64,000 nt of DNA from the NCBI GenBank assembly GCA_021734025.1, contig JAIPJS010000001.1, forward strand, positions 62,001 to 126,000. Direction: 5' to 3'. This document shows, piece by piece, positions 1-11,055 of this stretch; position 1 is the stretch's first letter, and every line of letters starts with the position of its first letter. Under the pieces are notes generated by a model. The model was not told the origin of the DNA and made no database searches. It saw only the letters and a program-made list of their open reading frames with translations. Position numbers and translations under genes: made by a program. Origin of the DNA: Candidatus Neomarinimicrobiota bacterium. GTDB taxonomy: Bacteria; Fidelibacterota; JAANXI01.

Positions 1-207
1 GATCTGCACGATCAACTGTCCGAACGGGAGTTGCAAGTCTTCAAGGCATTGGCGGCAGGCCGAAAAGTCAAAGATATTGCGGAAAATCTTCACCTGAGCG
101 TAAAGACAATCAGCACCTACCGTTCACGGATAATGGATAAGATGCAGCTAGAGAAGAATGCTGATATCATCCGGTATGCTGTTGAAAAGGAAATCCCGCT
201 CGAATAG
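1..207 (+). CDS. Response regulator, C-terminal LuxR/NarL DNA-binding part (5' truncated by window)
   Basis: Reading frame 1 is open from the first base to a TAG at 205-207, giving 68 residues. These form a complete LuxR/GerE helix-turn-helix: SEREL near the start, then the DIAENLHLSVKTISTYRSRI recognition region and a final helix ending EKEIPLE. The same arrangement ends the NarL-type regulator at 16769-17404, so this is the output half of a NarL-family response regulator whose receiver domain lies outside the window. The histidine kinase starts 16 bp downstream, so the two are probably a co-transcribed pair, with the kinase phosphorylating this regulator. The family assignment is secure. 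Target genes are unknown, although NarL-like heptamers lie upstream of the protease at 2436. Confidence 0.9.
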   Translation, partial: DLHDQLSERELQVFKALAAGRKVKDIAENLHLSVKTISTYRSRIMDKMQLEKNADIIRYAVEKEIPLE

Positions 208-223
208 GGCGGAGTAAGGGCAT

Positions 224-1966
224 ATGACTACTCTCAGTTTAATTTCTTTATTCTATATTTTTATCGGACTGGCTGTGCTGGCTCAGGGGATCCTGGTGCT
301 CTTTCATTCTACGAGCACGAGTGGAAATCGCTCCTTCTTTTTATTTACACTCGCTATATTTCTTTGGTTAGTCGGGACGGGATTTAGTCTTTCTGCTCCG
401 GATGGAGCCACCGCTTCCTTTTGGTATAATAAGGTGGGATTTCTTGGTGTGGCATTTATCCCGTCGGTCTTTTATATCTTTGCTTCCTCACTGATAAAAC
501 AAATCAGTGAGAACAAAACCCTCATTATTATAACGGGACTTCTCTCCGCATTTTTCTTCCTGATGGCGAATGTGAGCGATGCGCTTATTACCGGCTACCA
601 TGCCTATCCCTGGGGATGGTATCCCCAATACGGCTGGCTCGGAATTCTGTTTATTATTTATCTGTTTGGTCTCTTTGTAAAAGGCCTGTCAGATTTGCTC
701 GTAAGTATGGAAAAAATTCCGGGGCATACGAAAAAAAAGCAAATACGACTATTTACTGCCAGCGTCATTATCGGACTCCTTGCGGTGAGTGACTTTGTTC
801 CGTGCTTCGGTGTGGACATCGTACCAATTGGCTACGTATTTATCCTGACGTTTATTGGTATACTGACTTACACGATGACGCGATACGGCTTTGTATTTTT
901 CGGACAACATCTGGCGCTGCCACAGGTATTTCATAATATGCCAGTCGGAATTATCGGCACTTCCACGGATTTTCAGATACTCTTCGTAAATGATATGTTC
1001 GAATCGCTCGTTCGGAAGCGGGAAGAGGAACTCCTGAACCGGTATATTTCTGACCTGTTCTACAATGATAAATCGACCGGTTCCCAACTAACGAATCTGC
1101 AAACGCAAGACCGCACTCACAAATTACGCACGGCGGACGGTGGGACTTTACCGGTGAAATGCCAGCTTTCGTCTATCAGAAACCCCCAAAACCGCGATGA
1201 AGTATTAGGATACGTCTGCGTAATAGAAGATATCAGTAAAGAGCTGGAAGCCAATGAACAACTTCGTAAGAGTAAGAAAGAATTACAGCATCTCGCTGCG
1301 AGGCTTGAGTCTGTGCGGGAGGAAGAGCGTACCCGGATTTCCAGGGAAGTACACGACACACTGGGACAAATCCTTACCGGCATCCGGATCGATGTGGAAT
1401 GGATTAGGGATCGGCTGGAGGAAGGACAGAAAACCTTGCGTGAAACAGCAGACACTCTGCTGGAATTAGTCGAGGAAGCCACCGATACCACACGGCGGAT
1501 TTCGGAGGAACTGCGACCGGGTGTGCTGGATAAATTCGGATTATCGGCCGCTATTGAATGGCAGGCTGAAGAATTCAAGTCAAAAACCGGGATTTCCTGT
1601 CGCATTGAGGGGGAACTCGAGGAAGGGATCATGGATGCCGAGCGCCGGACTGCCATGTTTCGTATCTACCAGGAAGCACTCACGAATATCACCCGACATG
1701 CCAACGCATCTCAGGTAACCATATCACAATTTAAACGGGACGGCATTCTCTGGTTATTGGTGCAAGACAATGGAGTCGGTATCGATCCAAAGGAAATTGA
1801 ACAGACCGAGTCCCTGGGGATTCTTGGAATGAAAGAACGGGCGAACCAGTGTAACGGAACCGTCAAAATCGACGGCCGTCCCGGACAGGGCACGACGGTC
1901 TATATCCAGTTTCCCATTGATGAATCCGTGCAGGAAGGCGATGAGGTGTCCTCCAAAACTGCCTGA
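224..1966 (+). CDS. Membrane sensor histidine kinase (7TM N-terminus, PAS, HisKA_3, HATPase)
   Basis: 580 residues. About 220 N-terminal residues hold seven hydrophobic segments like the HisKA_7TM sensor region. A PAS-like segment follows at about 232-345, then a coiled coil and a HisKA_3 dimerisation domain with EERTRISREVHDTLGQ, where H377 is the predicted phospho-acceptor. The C-terminal HATPase domain shows EALTNITRHA (N box), DNGVGID and the GILGMKERA G2 region. This is the NarX/LiaS/DesK class, which pairs with LuxR-type regulators, and one sits immediately upstream (gap 16 bp). ATG at 224 has a purine-rich GGAGTAAGGG upstream. It probably senses a membrane-borne or small-molecule signal; the signal cannot be inferred. 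Confidence 0.93.
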   Translation: MTTLSLISLFYIFIGLAVLAQGILVLFHSTSTSGNRSFFLFTLAIFLWLVGTGFSLSAPDGATASFWYNKVGFLGVAFIPSVFYIFASSLIKQISENKTLIIITGLLSAFFFLMANVSDALITGYHAYPWGWYPQYGWLGILFIIYLFGLFVKGLSDLLVSMEKIPGHTKKKQIRLFTASVIIGLLAVSDFVPCFGVDIVPIGYVFILTFIGILTYTMTRYGFVFFGQHLALPQVFHNMPVGIIGTSTDFQILFVNDMFESLVRKREEELLNRYISDLFYNDKSTGSQLTNLQTQDRTHKLRTADGGTLPVKCQLSSIRNPQNRDEVLGYVCVIEDISKELEANEQLRKSKKELQHLAARLESVREEERTRISREVHDTLGQILTGIRIDVEWIRDRLEEGQKTLRETADTLLELVEEATDTTRRISEELRPGVLDKFGLSAAIEWQAEEFKSKTGISCRIEGELEEGIMDAERRTAMFRIYQEALTNITRHANASQVTISQFKRDGILWLLVQDNGVGIDPKEIEQTESLGILGMKERANQCNGTVKIDGRPGQGTTVYIQFPIDESVQEGDEVSSKTA

Positions 1967-2435
1967 ATAAGTTTTAGTAATTTTACTTTTCCAAAAGATT
2001 ATCGGTAGATATGTGCAACCAATTGTCGTTGGCAAATGAAAATATGAGTGAAACCTTCCATTCCGTATTTACGGTTTACATGCCCTTGGGCGAAATGTCC
2101 TGCCCGGGGCAACAGAAAAATGAAAGTTGATACCCGTTGTATTGATTACCTGAGCTCAATAATGTTTGCTGAATTCTAGCCACCGCAGCCCTTTCATTTT
2201 TTGTATTCGATATCTGTGGTAAAAATTACCACACCTATACAAGTTTTACCTACACCACTTTCAAGTTTGTACCTATACCAGCCACCGGAAATTTACCATA
2301 TACTCGTAGCGAGTTTGATTACGGAACTTCCTTCCTTAACAGGATAAATCAGGTTGTATCCGGGCAGCGGGAAAAGAAGATTCGGTCAAATCTCACTGGA
2401 CAGATGAGTCACAACTAAAGAGGAGGTACAATGCC
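1967..2435. other. 469-bp intergenic region upstream of the exported protease
   Basis: No coding frame is convincing. The first 200 bases show nothing recognisable. From 2216 to about 2300 there is a dense set of inverted and direct TACC-type elements, described separately. The last 20 bases hold an AGGAGG ribosome-binding site at 2421-2426 that serves the ATG at 2436; an ATG at 2431 opens only a two-codon frame (Met-Pro-stop) overlapping the real start. Confidence 0.6.
2216..2300. promoter_or_regulatory. Cluster of TACC heptamers with a perfect inverted repeat, candidate NarL-type operator
   Basis: GTGGTAA (2216-2222), AAA, TTACCAC (2226-2232) is a perfect 7-bp inverted repeat. Further TACC heptamers follow: TACCACA at 2227, TACCTAC at 2247, TACCTAT at 2270, TACCAGC at 2276 and TACCATA at 2294. 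TACCTAT matches the enterobacterial NarL heptamer consensus TACYYMT; the others are near matches. A NarL-family regulator/kinase pair lies directly upstream, so autogenous or local control of the protease is plausible. The sequence elements are seen directly; the binding protein is inference. Confidence 0.4.
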
Positions 2436-5306
2436 ATGAATAGACTATTCGGTAATAGTCTGCGGCGGGGATTTCTATCTCTGGCGGTAATTTGTGTTAT
2501 CGCTATCGGAGTGGCCGGAGTCGGCACAAGTCAGGTGAATGCTGCTGTTTTAGGACCTGGATTGACCGACTCGCTGGCAACGTTGACCGGGGATGAAGAA
2601 TTAACTGTGGTCCTCACATTCACCGGAGATCGTGTAACCAAGAATGACCTGGATATCGTCCGTACGCTGGGAATTGACCAGGGTATTACGTTCGAAGCCT
2701 TACCTATTATGGGGGTAAAAGCGACGGAAACGCAGATTCAGGCACTGGCGGAAAAAACTGAGGTGCTCTCCATTTGGCCCAATAAAGAATTAGAGTATTA
2801 CAATTACGAGGGGCGGCACTTAACCGGCGTTGTTCGAGCACGAACAAATAATGAAATCATCGGAGAAAACGGCGGGTTTCCCATTGATGGCTCTGGGGTG
2901 GCCGCTATGATTAATGATTCCGGGATCGACGCCACACACAGCGATCTGGAATATGGGGATCACGTTGTACAGAACGTTCAGGCAGTGACCAATTTGAATT
3001 CCGTCGTTGGTTTGGCACCGGTTGTGTATCTGGAGGATCAGCTGAATACGGATACCAATTCCGGCCACGGGACTCACTGTGCCGGAACATTTGGCGGGAC
3101 CGGAGCGCGCTCCAACGGTAAATACGCCGGAGTGGCCCCTGGGGCGGACATCGTGGGATACGGTTCTGGTGGTGTCCTACTTATTCTCGATGCAGTTGGC
3201 GGGTTTAATTATGCGCTCACACATCCGCGTCTTGGTATTCGGGTGATCAGTAACTCCTGGGGAACGACGGGCAATTTCGATCCCACTAATCCGATAAATG
3301 TCGCTAGTTACTGGACGACCCAACACAATATTAACGTTCTTTTTGCCGCAGGCAACGAAGGCCCTGGCGAAAATACGCTCAATCCGTATTCTTTGGCGCC
3401 GTGGGTTATCTCGGTGGGCGCCGGAGATAAATCCGGTAAACTGGCGGACTTTTCCTCCAGAGGTGTACAGGATGGTACTGGCCATTTCACCTATAACGGC
3501 GAACAATTTACCTATCACAAACGGCCGACTGTCTCCGGCCCGGGCGTGGACATTATTTCCACCCGGGCATCAACTAATCTCTCTGCAAATGGTGGTGAAG
3601 AGGACATCGGCGCTATTGAAGAAGCCTTTCTGCCGTTTTACACACGGATCTCCGGGACCTCAATGTCTACACCCCATGTGGCAGGCATTGTAGCCCTGAT
3701 GCTGGAAGCTGATCCGACCCTTTCGACATCCGAGGTGAAGGAAATCCTTGAGAAGACCGCGACCAACATGTCTGGCCGCCAGAGGTGGGAAGCAGGCACC
3801 GGCTACGTGAATGCGTTTGCCGCCGTGAGTGAGGCGATGGGATTGCGGACGGACTACGGGGAAACGGTGAATTCGCTTCGGACTTTTAACAGTAATGCTC
3901 AGGTCGATGTTCTTCGTACCGGATTTACAGTTGATTATAATCCGATTACGCTTATCTCGGACAATTCGTATCAGTTTATGGTTCCTTCGGCTCCGGAAAA
4001 TCCGGACCGGTCGGACGTCTCACAACTGCAGGTCAAGATCGATGTATCCGGCTACGATGATCTGGGTAATATCATTAACCTCGTACTGATAGCGCCGGAC
4101 GGCACAGAGTATAGCTCCGGGGTTTCGGTACTATTTACGTTATATCATGAGCGGGCTATAGTCGTAGAATCCCCCGATCCCGGCACATGGACGGCCGAAC
4201 TGCGGGGAATCCGCGGTGACGAGGCCAATCCCACAGACGGAGTGGCGCTGCCTGAGAACGGCGTTCCGGGCGTTGTGACATTGCGGAAGGTCGTGGGTTT
4301 TGACGGGCTCTCCGATATCAATGGCCATCGGGCTGAGGACGCCATCAAGGTGGCAGTGAGCGAGCGGCTGGCAGACGGACTAAATAATGGAGACTACAAG
4401 CCGGATCGGGCGCTGCGCCGGTACCATCTGGCCGAATACCTGACCATGGGGATGAATATCCGCCAGTATCTCCCTCCGAATAACAGCTCCACCTTTTCGG
4501 ATGTATGGGGCGAGCGGGCTTCCTTTGCAGAAGCCGTTGCTGCGAAAGGGGCAGCTATCCGGGATACCTTCCAGGTTCACCGGGGTGTTATGCTTCCGGA
4601 AGCCGATGGAAAATTTTCGCCATGGCGCACTGTGGAACGATACGAATTGGCGTATAGCCTGGTGCAGAGCCTCGGTCTGGAATCACAGGCGCTTGCACTG
4701 AATGATGAACAGGTCACAGTATATTATCAGGGTGAACGTATCCCGGTTGAAGATGCCGACGAAATCCCGGAAGATATGCGGGGCTATGTCCAGATGGCTT
4801 TAGACCTGGGAATTATGAACGCCCACTTTTCGCTGACGCAAGGTCCGTACGACCTTGAGCCCACCGTACATGCCACATTTGAACCGCAGGAAACAGTAAA
4901 CCGGGGTGAATATGCAGTGGCTAGCACACGGTTCTACGCATCATTTCTGGAGGGATTTACCCTCCCCGAAGGCGGTGCCCAGGCGAGTATGGCCTCCAAC
5001 CAAACTGCCAGGGAAATTACTACCCCGGAACGGTTTTCGCTGGAACAGAACTATCCGAACCCGTTTAATCCGTCCACGACCATTTCCTATAATCTGCCGG
5101 AAGAATCCCGCGTCACTCTCTCTGTTTACAATGCGCTGGGACAGCAGGTCACCACCCTGCAGAATTCGGTGCAGGACGACGGACATCATACCGTCCAATG
5201 GAACGGGACGAGTGCAGACGGATCCGTCGTTCCGAGTGGTGTCTACTTCTACCGGATCCGAGCCGGGGAATACACCGAAACGAAAAAAATGATGCTTATG
5301 CGTTAA
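2436..5306 (+). CDS. Exported subtilisin-like (S8) protease with SLH-like segments and C-terminal sorting domain
   Basis: 956 residues with an N-terminal signal segment (arginines at 10-11, hydrophobic to about 30). The S8 catalytic triad is complete: D161 in NDSGID, H211 in GHGTHCAGT and S409 in GTSMSTPHVAG. An Asn-containing SNSWG segment and AAGNEG lie between. A jelly-roll/P-domain-like stretch follows at about 485-620. Residues 640-770 contain two segments resembling S-layer homology repeats (GDYKPDRALRRYHLAEYL; FSDVWG, then KFSPWRTVERYELAYSLV). The last about 85 residues are a FlgD-like Ig fold beginning FSLEQNYPNPFNPSTTISY and ending KKMMLMR, typical of type IX-like sorting domains in FCB lineages. 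It is probably secreted and surface attached. AGGAGG lies 9 bases before the ATG. It appears to be monocistronic, followed by a strong terminator. Confidence 0.93.
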   Translation: MNRLFGNSLRRGFLSLAVICVIAIGVAGVGTSQVNAAVLGPGLTDSLATLTGDEELTVVLTFTGDRVTKNDLDIVRTLGIDQGITFEALPIMGVKATETQIQALAEKTEVLSIWPNKELEYYNYEGRHLTGVVRARTNNEIIGENGGFPIDGSGVAAMINDSGIDATHSDLEYGDHVVQNVQAVTNLNSVVGLAPVVYLEDQLNTDTNSGHGTHCAGTFGGTGARSNGKYAGVAPGADIVGYGSGGVLLILDAVGGFNYALTHPRLGIRVISNSWGTTGNFDPTNPINVASYWTTQHNINVLFAAGNEGPGENTLNPYSLAPWVISVGAGDKSGKLADFSSRGVQDGTGHFTYNGEQFTYHKRPTVSGPGVDIISTRASTNLSANGGEEDIGAIEEAFLPFYTRISGTSMSTPHVAGIVALMLEADPTLSTSEVKEILEKTATNMSGRQRWEAGTGYVNAFAAVSEAMGLRTDYGETVNSLRTFNSNAQVDVLRTGFTVDYNPITLISDNSYQFMVPSAPENPDRSDVSQLQVKIDVSGYDDLGNIINLVLIAPDGTEYSSGVSVLFTLYHERAIVVESPDPGTWTAELRGIRGDEANPTDGVALPENGVPGVVTLRKVVGFDGLSDINGHRAEDAIKVAVSERLADGLNNGDYKPDRALRRYHLAEYLTMGMNIRQYLPPNNSSTFSDVWGERASFAEAVAAKGAAIRDTFQVHRGVMLPEADGKFSPWRTVERYELAYSLVQSLGLESQALALNDEQVTVYYQGERIPVEDADEIPEDMRGYVQMALDLGIMNAHFSLTQGPYDLEPTVHATFEPQETVNRGEYAVASTRFYASFLEGFTLPEGGAQASMASNQTAREITTPERFSLEQNYPNPFNPSTTISYNLPEESRVTLSVYNALGQQVTTLQNSVQDDGHHTVQWNGTSADGSVVPSGVYFYRIRAGEYTETKKMMLMR

Positions 5307-5657
5307 AGGGGTACAGGGGAGAAAAGGAACAAACCAGGCCGTCCCGGTTTACCCCAACCGGGGCGGCCTGATAATTTTCTGTGGAACCTTCAAACCGGGT
5401 TAAGAGAGGTGCAAATTATTTGGTCAAAAAAGGAAGATGAATTGGGGGAAATATATTAAAAACAATGAATTATCATATTTTATCGCAAAATGACTAAAAT
5501 TTTAAAATATGAAATTGAACACTTGCTCATGAGAAGAATGAAAGATCATTTCGGTGATATACACTTTCGGGAATAGCCGCATTTGATATCACTGGGACAA
5601 AGGGATGTTCCCTTTAACTAACGATTAACCGAACGATAACTAAAGTGGAGATATGTA
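5307..5657. other. 351-bp intergenic region between protease and lipoprotein
   Basis: Holds the terminator at 5335-5370, then AT-rich sequence (5400-5530) likely to contain the promoter of the lipoprotein gene. Just upstream of the next start, AACGATTAAC and AACGATAAC form a short direct repeat (about 5619-5640). No coding frame is supported. Confidence 0.5.
5335..5370 (+). terminator. Rho-independent terminator after the S8 protease
   Basis: A long GC-rich inverted repeat: CAGGCCG/CCCGGTT pairs with AACCGGG/CGGCCTG, with one unpaired base on each side. It is followed by ATAATTTTCT and starts 28 bp after the stop codon. Confidence 0.85.
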
Positions 5658-7001
5658 ATGATACAACATATTAGAAGATATAAAAGGATGTTACTCACTC
5701 TCAGTTTCCTGGGTGGATTTGGAATGCTTATTCTCTCGGGGTGCAGCAATCCCAGCGATTCCGGGGACAAAGCCCGGGTGGAGGGATACGCCACGGACGA
5801 AAACGGAAACGAGGGCTTTGAGAAGCCAGCTTCCGGGGTTGAAGGTGCTACCGTTACAATGGTCCGGGCGAATGCCCAGGGCAATTTCGAATCGGTTACC
5901 GACGCGTCTGCTACGACCAATGCAAGCGGACATTTTTCGCTGGAAGCTGACGTCGAAGGAGAAGAAAATCTGATTGTGAGCGCCCAAAAGGGGAGTCAGA
6001 CCTGGCGGTCTCACATTAGCGGCACGGTCGAGAGTGGCTCAACGGTTCGTACTGCTCCCATGACGACCGAAACCTCTGTGGAGGCTGAAGTGTATGCCCG
6101 GATGGTGGCCAGGGGAGAAGCCAATGCCTGGTCGGTTTCGGAAATGAAATCTGACGTGAACAGGCAAGTGGCCATGGCGACCCACGGAAGTGCAACCGCC
6201 TATGGAGACCTCGCCAGCGCATTTCGGAATAAGACCGAAGCGGAGGCCGAAGCGCTCTCACACTCTTCAGTCGGTCTCACTTCCTCACAAATTGATGCCA
6301 TTGCCAGCGCTAAAGCGGAAGCACAGGCAAATCTGGAGTCGGAACTGTATGCCGCTTACGGGAACCAGTCCCAGACGACACAGGCTTACGCGGAAGCGGA
6401 GGCTGAAGTACGGCAGGCATATGAATCCAACAACGCTGATGCCGAAGCCCGGGCCAGGACACATACGATTTCCGGGAAAGTGTTGCTGCAAAGTACTTCA
6501 AGTCTGAATTCGAGTGCCCGGGGAGCTCTTGCCCAGCGAACATCGTTGCGGACAGCTACGGCACTGGATGCAGCTGTGCGCGCTCAGATGCAGGCCCTCG
6601 GAGCGAGTTCAGGAGAAATCGATGCCGTCGCAAGTGCAGGTGCAACGCTCCAATCTTCAATCAAGACCGCATCGACAGTGGGTGAGGTGAAAGCCGCATT
6701 TGAAACATACCACAATGCTGTGCTCACAGAGCTGAGTAACTCCTCCAGTATCAACGTGAGCGGGGATCTTGTGGCAGAGATCGATACTTCCGTAAATAGC
6801 TCTTCCGGTGCCCGGGTGACTCTGGAGGCAGCGATTTCCGCAGCGATTTCGCTCGGAATTGACGTCAGTGCCGTCGTCGACGCCTATGTCCAGTTCTACA
6901 ATTCGGTACAGTCTATTGTTGAATCGACGCTGACTTCTGCCTCAAATGCTGATGTACAGGCTGTTGCGAGTATAATGATTCTGGTGAATATGTCCACCTG
7001 A
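5658..7001 (+). CDS. Lipoprotein of unknown function, Ala/Glu-rich
   Basis: 447 residues with a lipoprotein signal: KRM, a hydrophobic core, then the lipobox ILSGC ending at about residue 29. Residues 40-130 look like a carboxypeptidase-regulatory/CNA-B-type beta domain (EGYATDENGNEGF, ASGHFSLEADV). The rest is helical and alanine/glutamate rich, with runs such as TEAEAEAL and AYAEAEAEVRQAY, and no cysteines. I do not recognise the family. GTGGAG lies 7 bases before the ATG, and a strong terminator follows the stop, so it is transcribed alone. It is probably anchored to the outer or inner membrane on the periplasmic or surface side. Confidence 0.8.
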   Translation: MIQHIRRYKRMLLTLSFLGGFGMLILSGCSNPSDSGDKARVEGYATDENGNEGFEKPASGVEGATVTMVRANAQGNFESVTDASATTNASGHFSLEADVEGEENLIVSAQKGSQTWRSHISGTVESGSTVRTAPMTTETSVEAEVYARMVARGEANAWSVSEMKSDVNRQVAMATHGSATAYGDLASAFRNKTEAEAEALSHSSVGLTSSQIDAIASAKAEAQANLESELYAAYGNQSQTTQAYAEAEAEVRQAYESNNADAEARARTHTISGKVLLQSTSSLNSSARGALAQRTSLRTATALDAAVRAQMQALGASSGEIDAVASAGATLQSSIKTASTVGEVKAAFETYHNAVLTELSNSSSINVSGDLVAEIDTSVNSSSGARVTLEAAISAAISLGIDVSAVVDAYVQFYNSVQSIVESTLTSASNADVQAVASIMILVNMST

Positions 7002-7024
7002 TTCTCAAGAGCTCCCCCAAGATG

Positions 7025-7071
7025 ATAGGCCGGTTTTCTCCCAAAGATCCACCGGGGGAGAGCCGGCCTAT
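7025..7071 (+). terminator. Rho-independent terminator after the lipoprotein gene
   Basis: ATAGGCCGG (7025-7033) pairs with CCGGCCTAT (7063-7071), with an inner CTCCC/GGGAG stem. It starts 24 bp after the stop codon. The downstream T-run is short. Confidence 0.8.
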
Positions 7072-7211
7072 TTGTCCAATAAATACATGCAAAAATTCGG
7101 ATAAAAAAAATTTCCAACTGTAGCCCAATTATATAAAAACCAACGTTACCCAATGCGGAATAATATGTGAATTATTACTGTCGACTGATGGTACATATTT
7201 ACTTTACTAAC

Positions 7212-7244
7212 CTGGATTATTCATGAATTTGAACGGGATCAAAT
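7212..7244 (+). repeat. Dispersed short repeat, copy 1
   Basis: CTGGATTATTCATGAATT (7212-7229) then, after TGAACG, GGATCAAAT (7236-7244). The same two blocks, directly joined, occur at 24553-24579. The core ATTCATGAAT is a perfect palindrome. This copy ends 13 bases before the structured RNA candidate. Confidence 0.6.
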
Positions 7245-7257
7245 AACCCAGCCTACC

Positions 7258-7404
7258 AAGGGGAGATGCTGCCCGGAAAAAGGAGCGCACAGGTCTTACC
7301 CGCCAGGTCGCTCGGTTTTTCCTGACGGGTAGCTTATTACGCTAGTAACCTTCCGGGAAAAGTCAGCTACCCGGAAGATTGGAGTGTACGGCACGCTCGC
7401 CCTT
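7258..7404. ncRNA. Candidate structured RNA: closing helix plus two hairpins, with an alternative pairing
   Basis: A closing helix pairs 7258-7273 with 7390-7404: AAGGG/CCCTT, GAG/CTC and TGCC/GGCA, separated by a bulge and a small internal loop. It encloses hairpin 1, in which TACCCG and CAGG (7297-7307) pair with CCTG and CGGGTA (7321-7331), and hairpin 2, in which CTTCCGGG (7350-7357) pairs with CCCGGAAG (7370-7377). CGGGTAGC (7326-7333) is also a perfect complement of GCTACCCG (7366-7373), which would exclude both hairpins, as in switching RNAs. The strand is not determined. It matches no riboswitch or housekeeping RNA consensus that I recognise. Folding is deduced by eye. Confidence 0.45.
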
Positions 7405-7425
7405 CTTCGAACTTGTGAATAATGC

Positions 7426-7440
7426 AGGCTAAATTAGCCT
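7426..7440 (-). terminator. Perfect palindrome at the end of the PAS gene
   Basis: AGGCTAA-A-TTAGCCT, a 7-bp perfect stem with a one-base centre, overlapping the stop codon of the minus-strand gene. It could act as a weak terminator or mRNA 3' end structure. No clear T-run. Confidence 0.3.
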
Positions 7441-7912
7441 AGCTTTGATAGTCTGAGATAAAGGTCAAAATCAGGCCGGTTCGGTTTCCGTTGAGCACTG
7501 TTTTATGTATTACAACACGCATCGGGATTCGGCCGTCATTCTTCCCCTGTAAATGCAATTCTATGGATGTATCTTCCGATGATTCCGGTCGTAAAATATG
7601 TAACATAGTTTCCATGGTCTGCCGAATATCACCGCCGTCGACTAGATCAAACAGGTGGAGATTTTCCAGGGGATGAGCAATACTTTCGCCCAGCAATTCT
7701 TCCATCTGTTGGTTATAGTCAAAGATGCGACCGGATGATGTTACTGTGAGTGCCGGAAGTTTTTGGAACGATTTGGAGATGGTTAAACCTCTCTCGAATC
7801 CTGAAATTTCAAACTGCGGTTGATTATGAATAAAGTCCATATAAACCCCATCTTCCCTGCTATTCAAATTTGTATTGACATCCGTATAATTATTCAGAGT
7901 GTTTCGTAACAT
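7439..7912 (-). CDS. PAS-domain-only protein
   Basis: 157 residues from the ATG at 7912, chosen because TTGAGGATA precedes it. An upstream in-frame ATG at 7957 has no ribosome-binding site, and an ATG at 7840 preceded by GGAAGATGGGG is another option. Residues from about 55 to the end form a PAS fold: PALTVTSSGRIFDYNQQMEELLG, then the beta strands ending RTGLILTFISDYQS. There is no kinase, cyclase or DNA-binding output domain. It may act as a stand-alone sensor or partner of one of the many PAS kinases in this window. It lies alone between non-coding stretches. Confidence 0.65.
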   Translation of the reverse strand: MLRNTLNNYTDVNTNLNSREDGVYMDFIHNQPQFEISGFERGLTISKSFQKLPALTVTSSGRIFDYNQQMEELLGESIAHPLENLHLFDLVDGGDIRQTMETMLHILRPESSEDTSIELHLQGKNDGRIPMRVVIHKTVLNGNRTGLILTFISDYQS

Positions 7913-10676
<2,764 letters not shown>

Positions 10677-10712
10677 CCACAGGTAAGTGTGACAACATCT
10701 GTTAGTGATATA

Positions 10713-10749
10713 CAGACGCAACAGCCTCAAACCGAGGCTGTTGCGTTTG
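10713..10749 (+). terminator. Rho-independent terminator after katG
   Basis: ACGCAACAGCCTC (10716-10728) and GAGGCTGTTGCGT (10734-10746) form a perfect 13-bp stem with a 5-base loop, extended outward by weaker pairs to 10713-10749, followed by TTTGT. It starts 37 bp after the stop. Confidence 0.9.
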
Positions 10750-11015
10750 TAATTGAGCGCCGACTAAGTATCTCCCAAAACATTTGAGCGAATGGACAAT
10801 ATGCCCAAGGCAGTTTGTGCAGACATCTGTTTAAACCGCACACACTTCCGCTATATTTCTTGATGACTAACAATAGTGTTGAGTGCACCTGTTCTGTGGA
10901 GTGTTATAAAAAAAGTTGGAGCGTCGATTATTTTGTCATTTGGCCGTAATTTGTGCGTAAGACGGCTTTTTTGGACGAGGTAAAAAACGGATAAAAATTA
11001 CCTGATGACAAAACT

Positions 11016-11050
11016 TAACCCCTCTATAAGCAGGTATTACAGAGGGGTTA
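11016..11050 (-). terminator. Hairpin downstream of the tRNA-like remnants
   Basis: TAACCCCTCT (11016-11025) and AGAGGGGTTA (11041-11050) are a perfect 10-bp inverted repeat with a 15-base loop. Read on the minus strand it follows the tRNA-like sequence by 5 bases and is itself followed by AAGTTTTG, the arrangement of a tRNA-gene terminator. Confidence 0.55.
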
Positions 11051-11055
11051 TGACG

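Larger units (their letters stand above)
7002..7438. other. 437-bp intergenic region with terminator, repeat and structured RNA candidate
   Basis: Between the lipoprotein gene (plus) and a minus-strand PAS gene. It contains, in order, a terminator (7025-7071), an AT-rich stretch that could carry a promoter, a short dispersed repeat (7212-7244), a three-helix RNA candidate (7258-7404) and a palindrome over the stop codon of the PAS gene (7426-7440). No coding frame is supported. Confidence 0.6.

Noticed and set aside
7350-7377. AGTCAGCTACC in the hairpin loop resembles a cobalamin riboswitch B12 box
   Set aside because: The other conserved cobalamin elements (GGTG receptor helices and the CCCGCAACTG region) are missing and the segment forms a simple perfect hairpin; no cobalamin gene is near.
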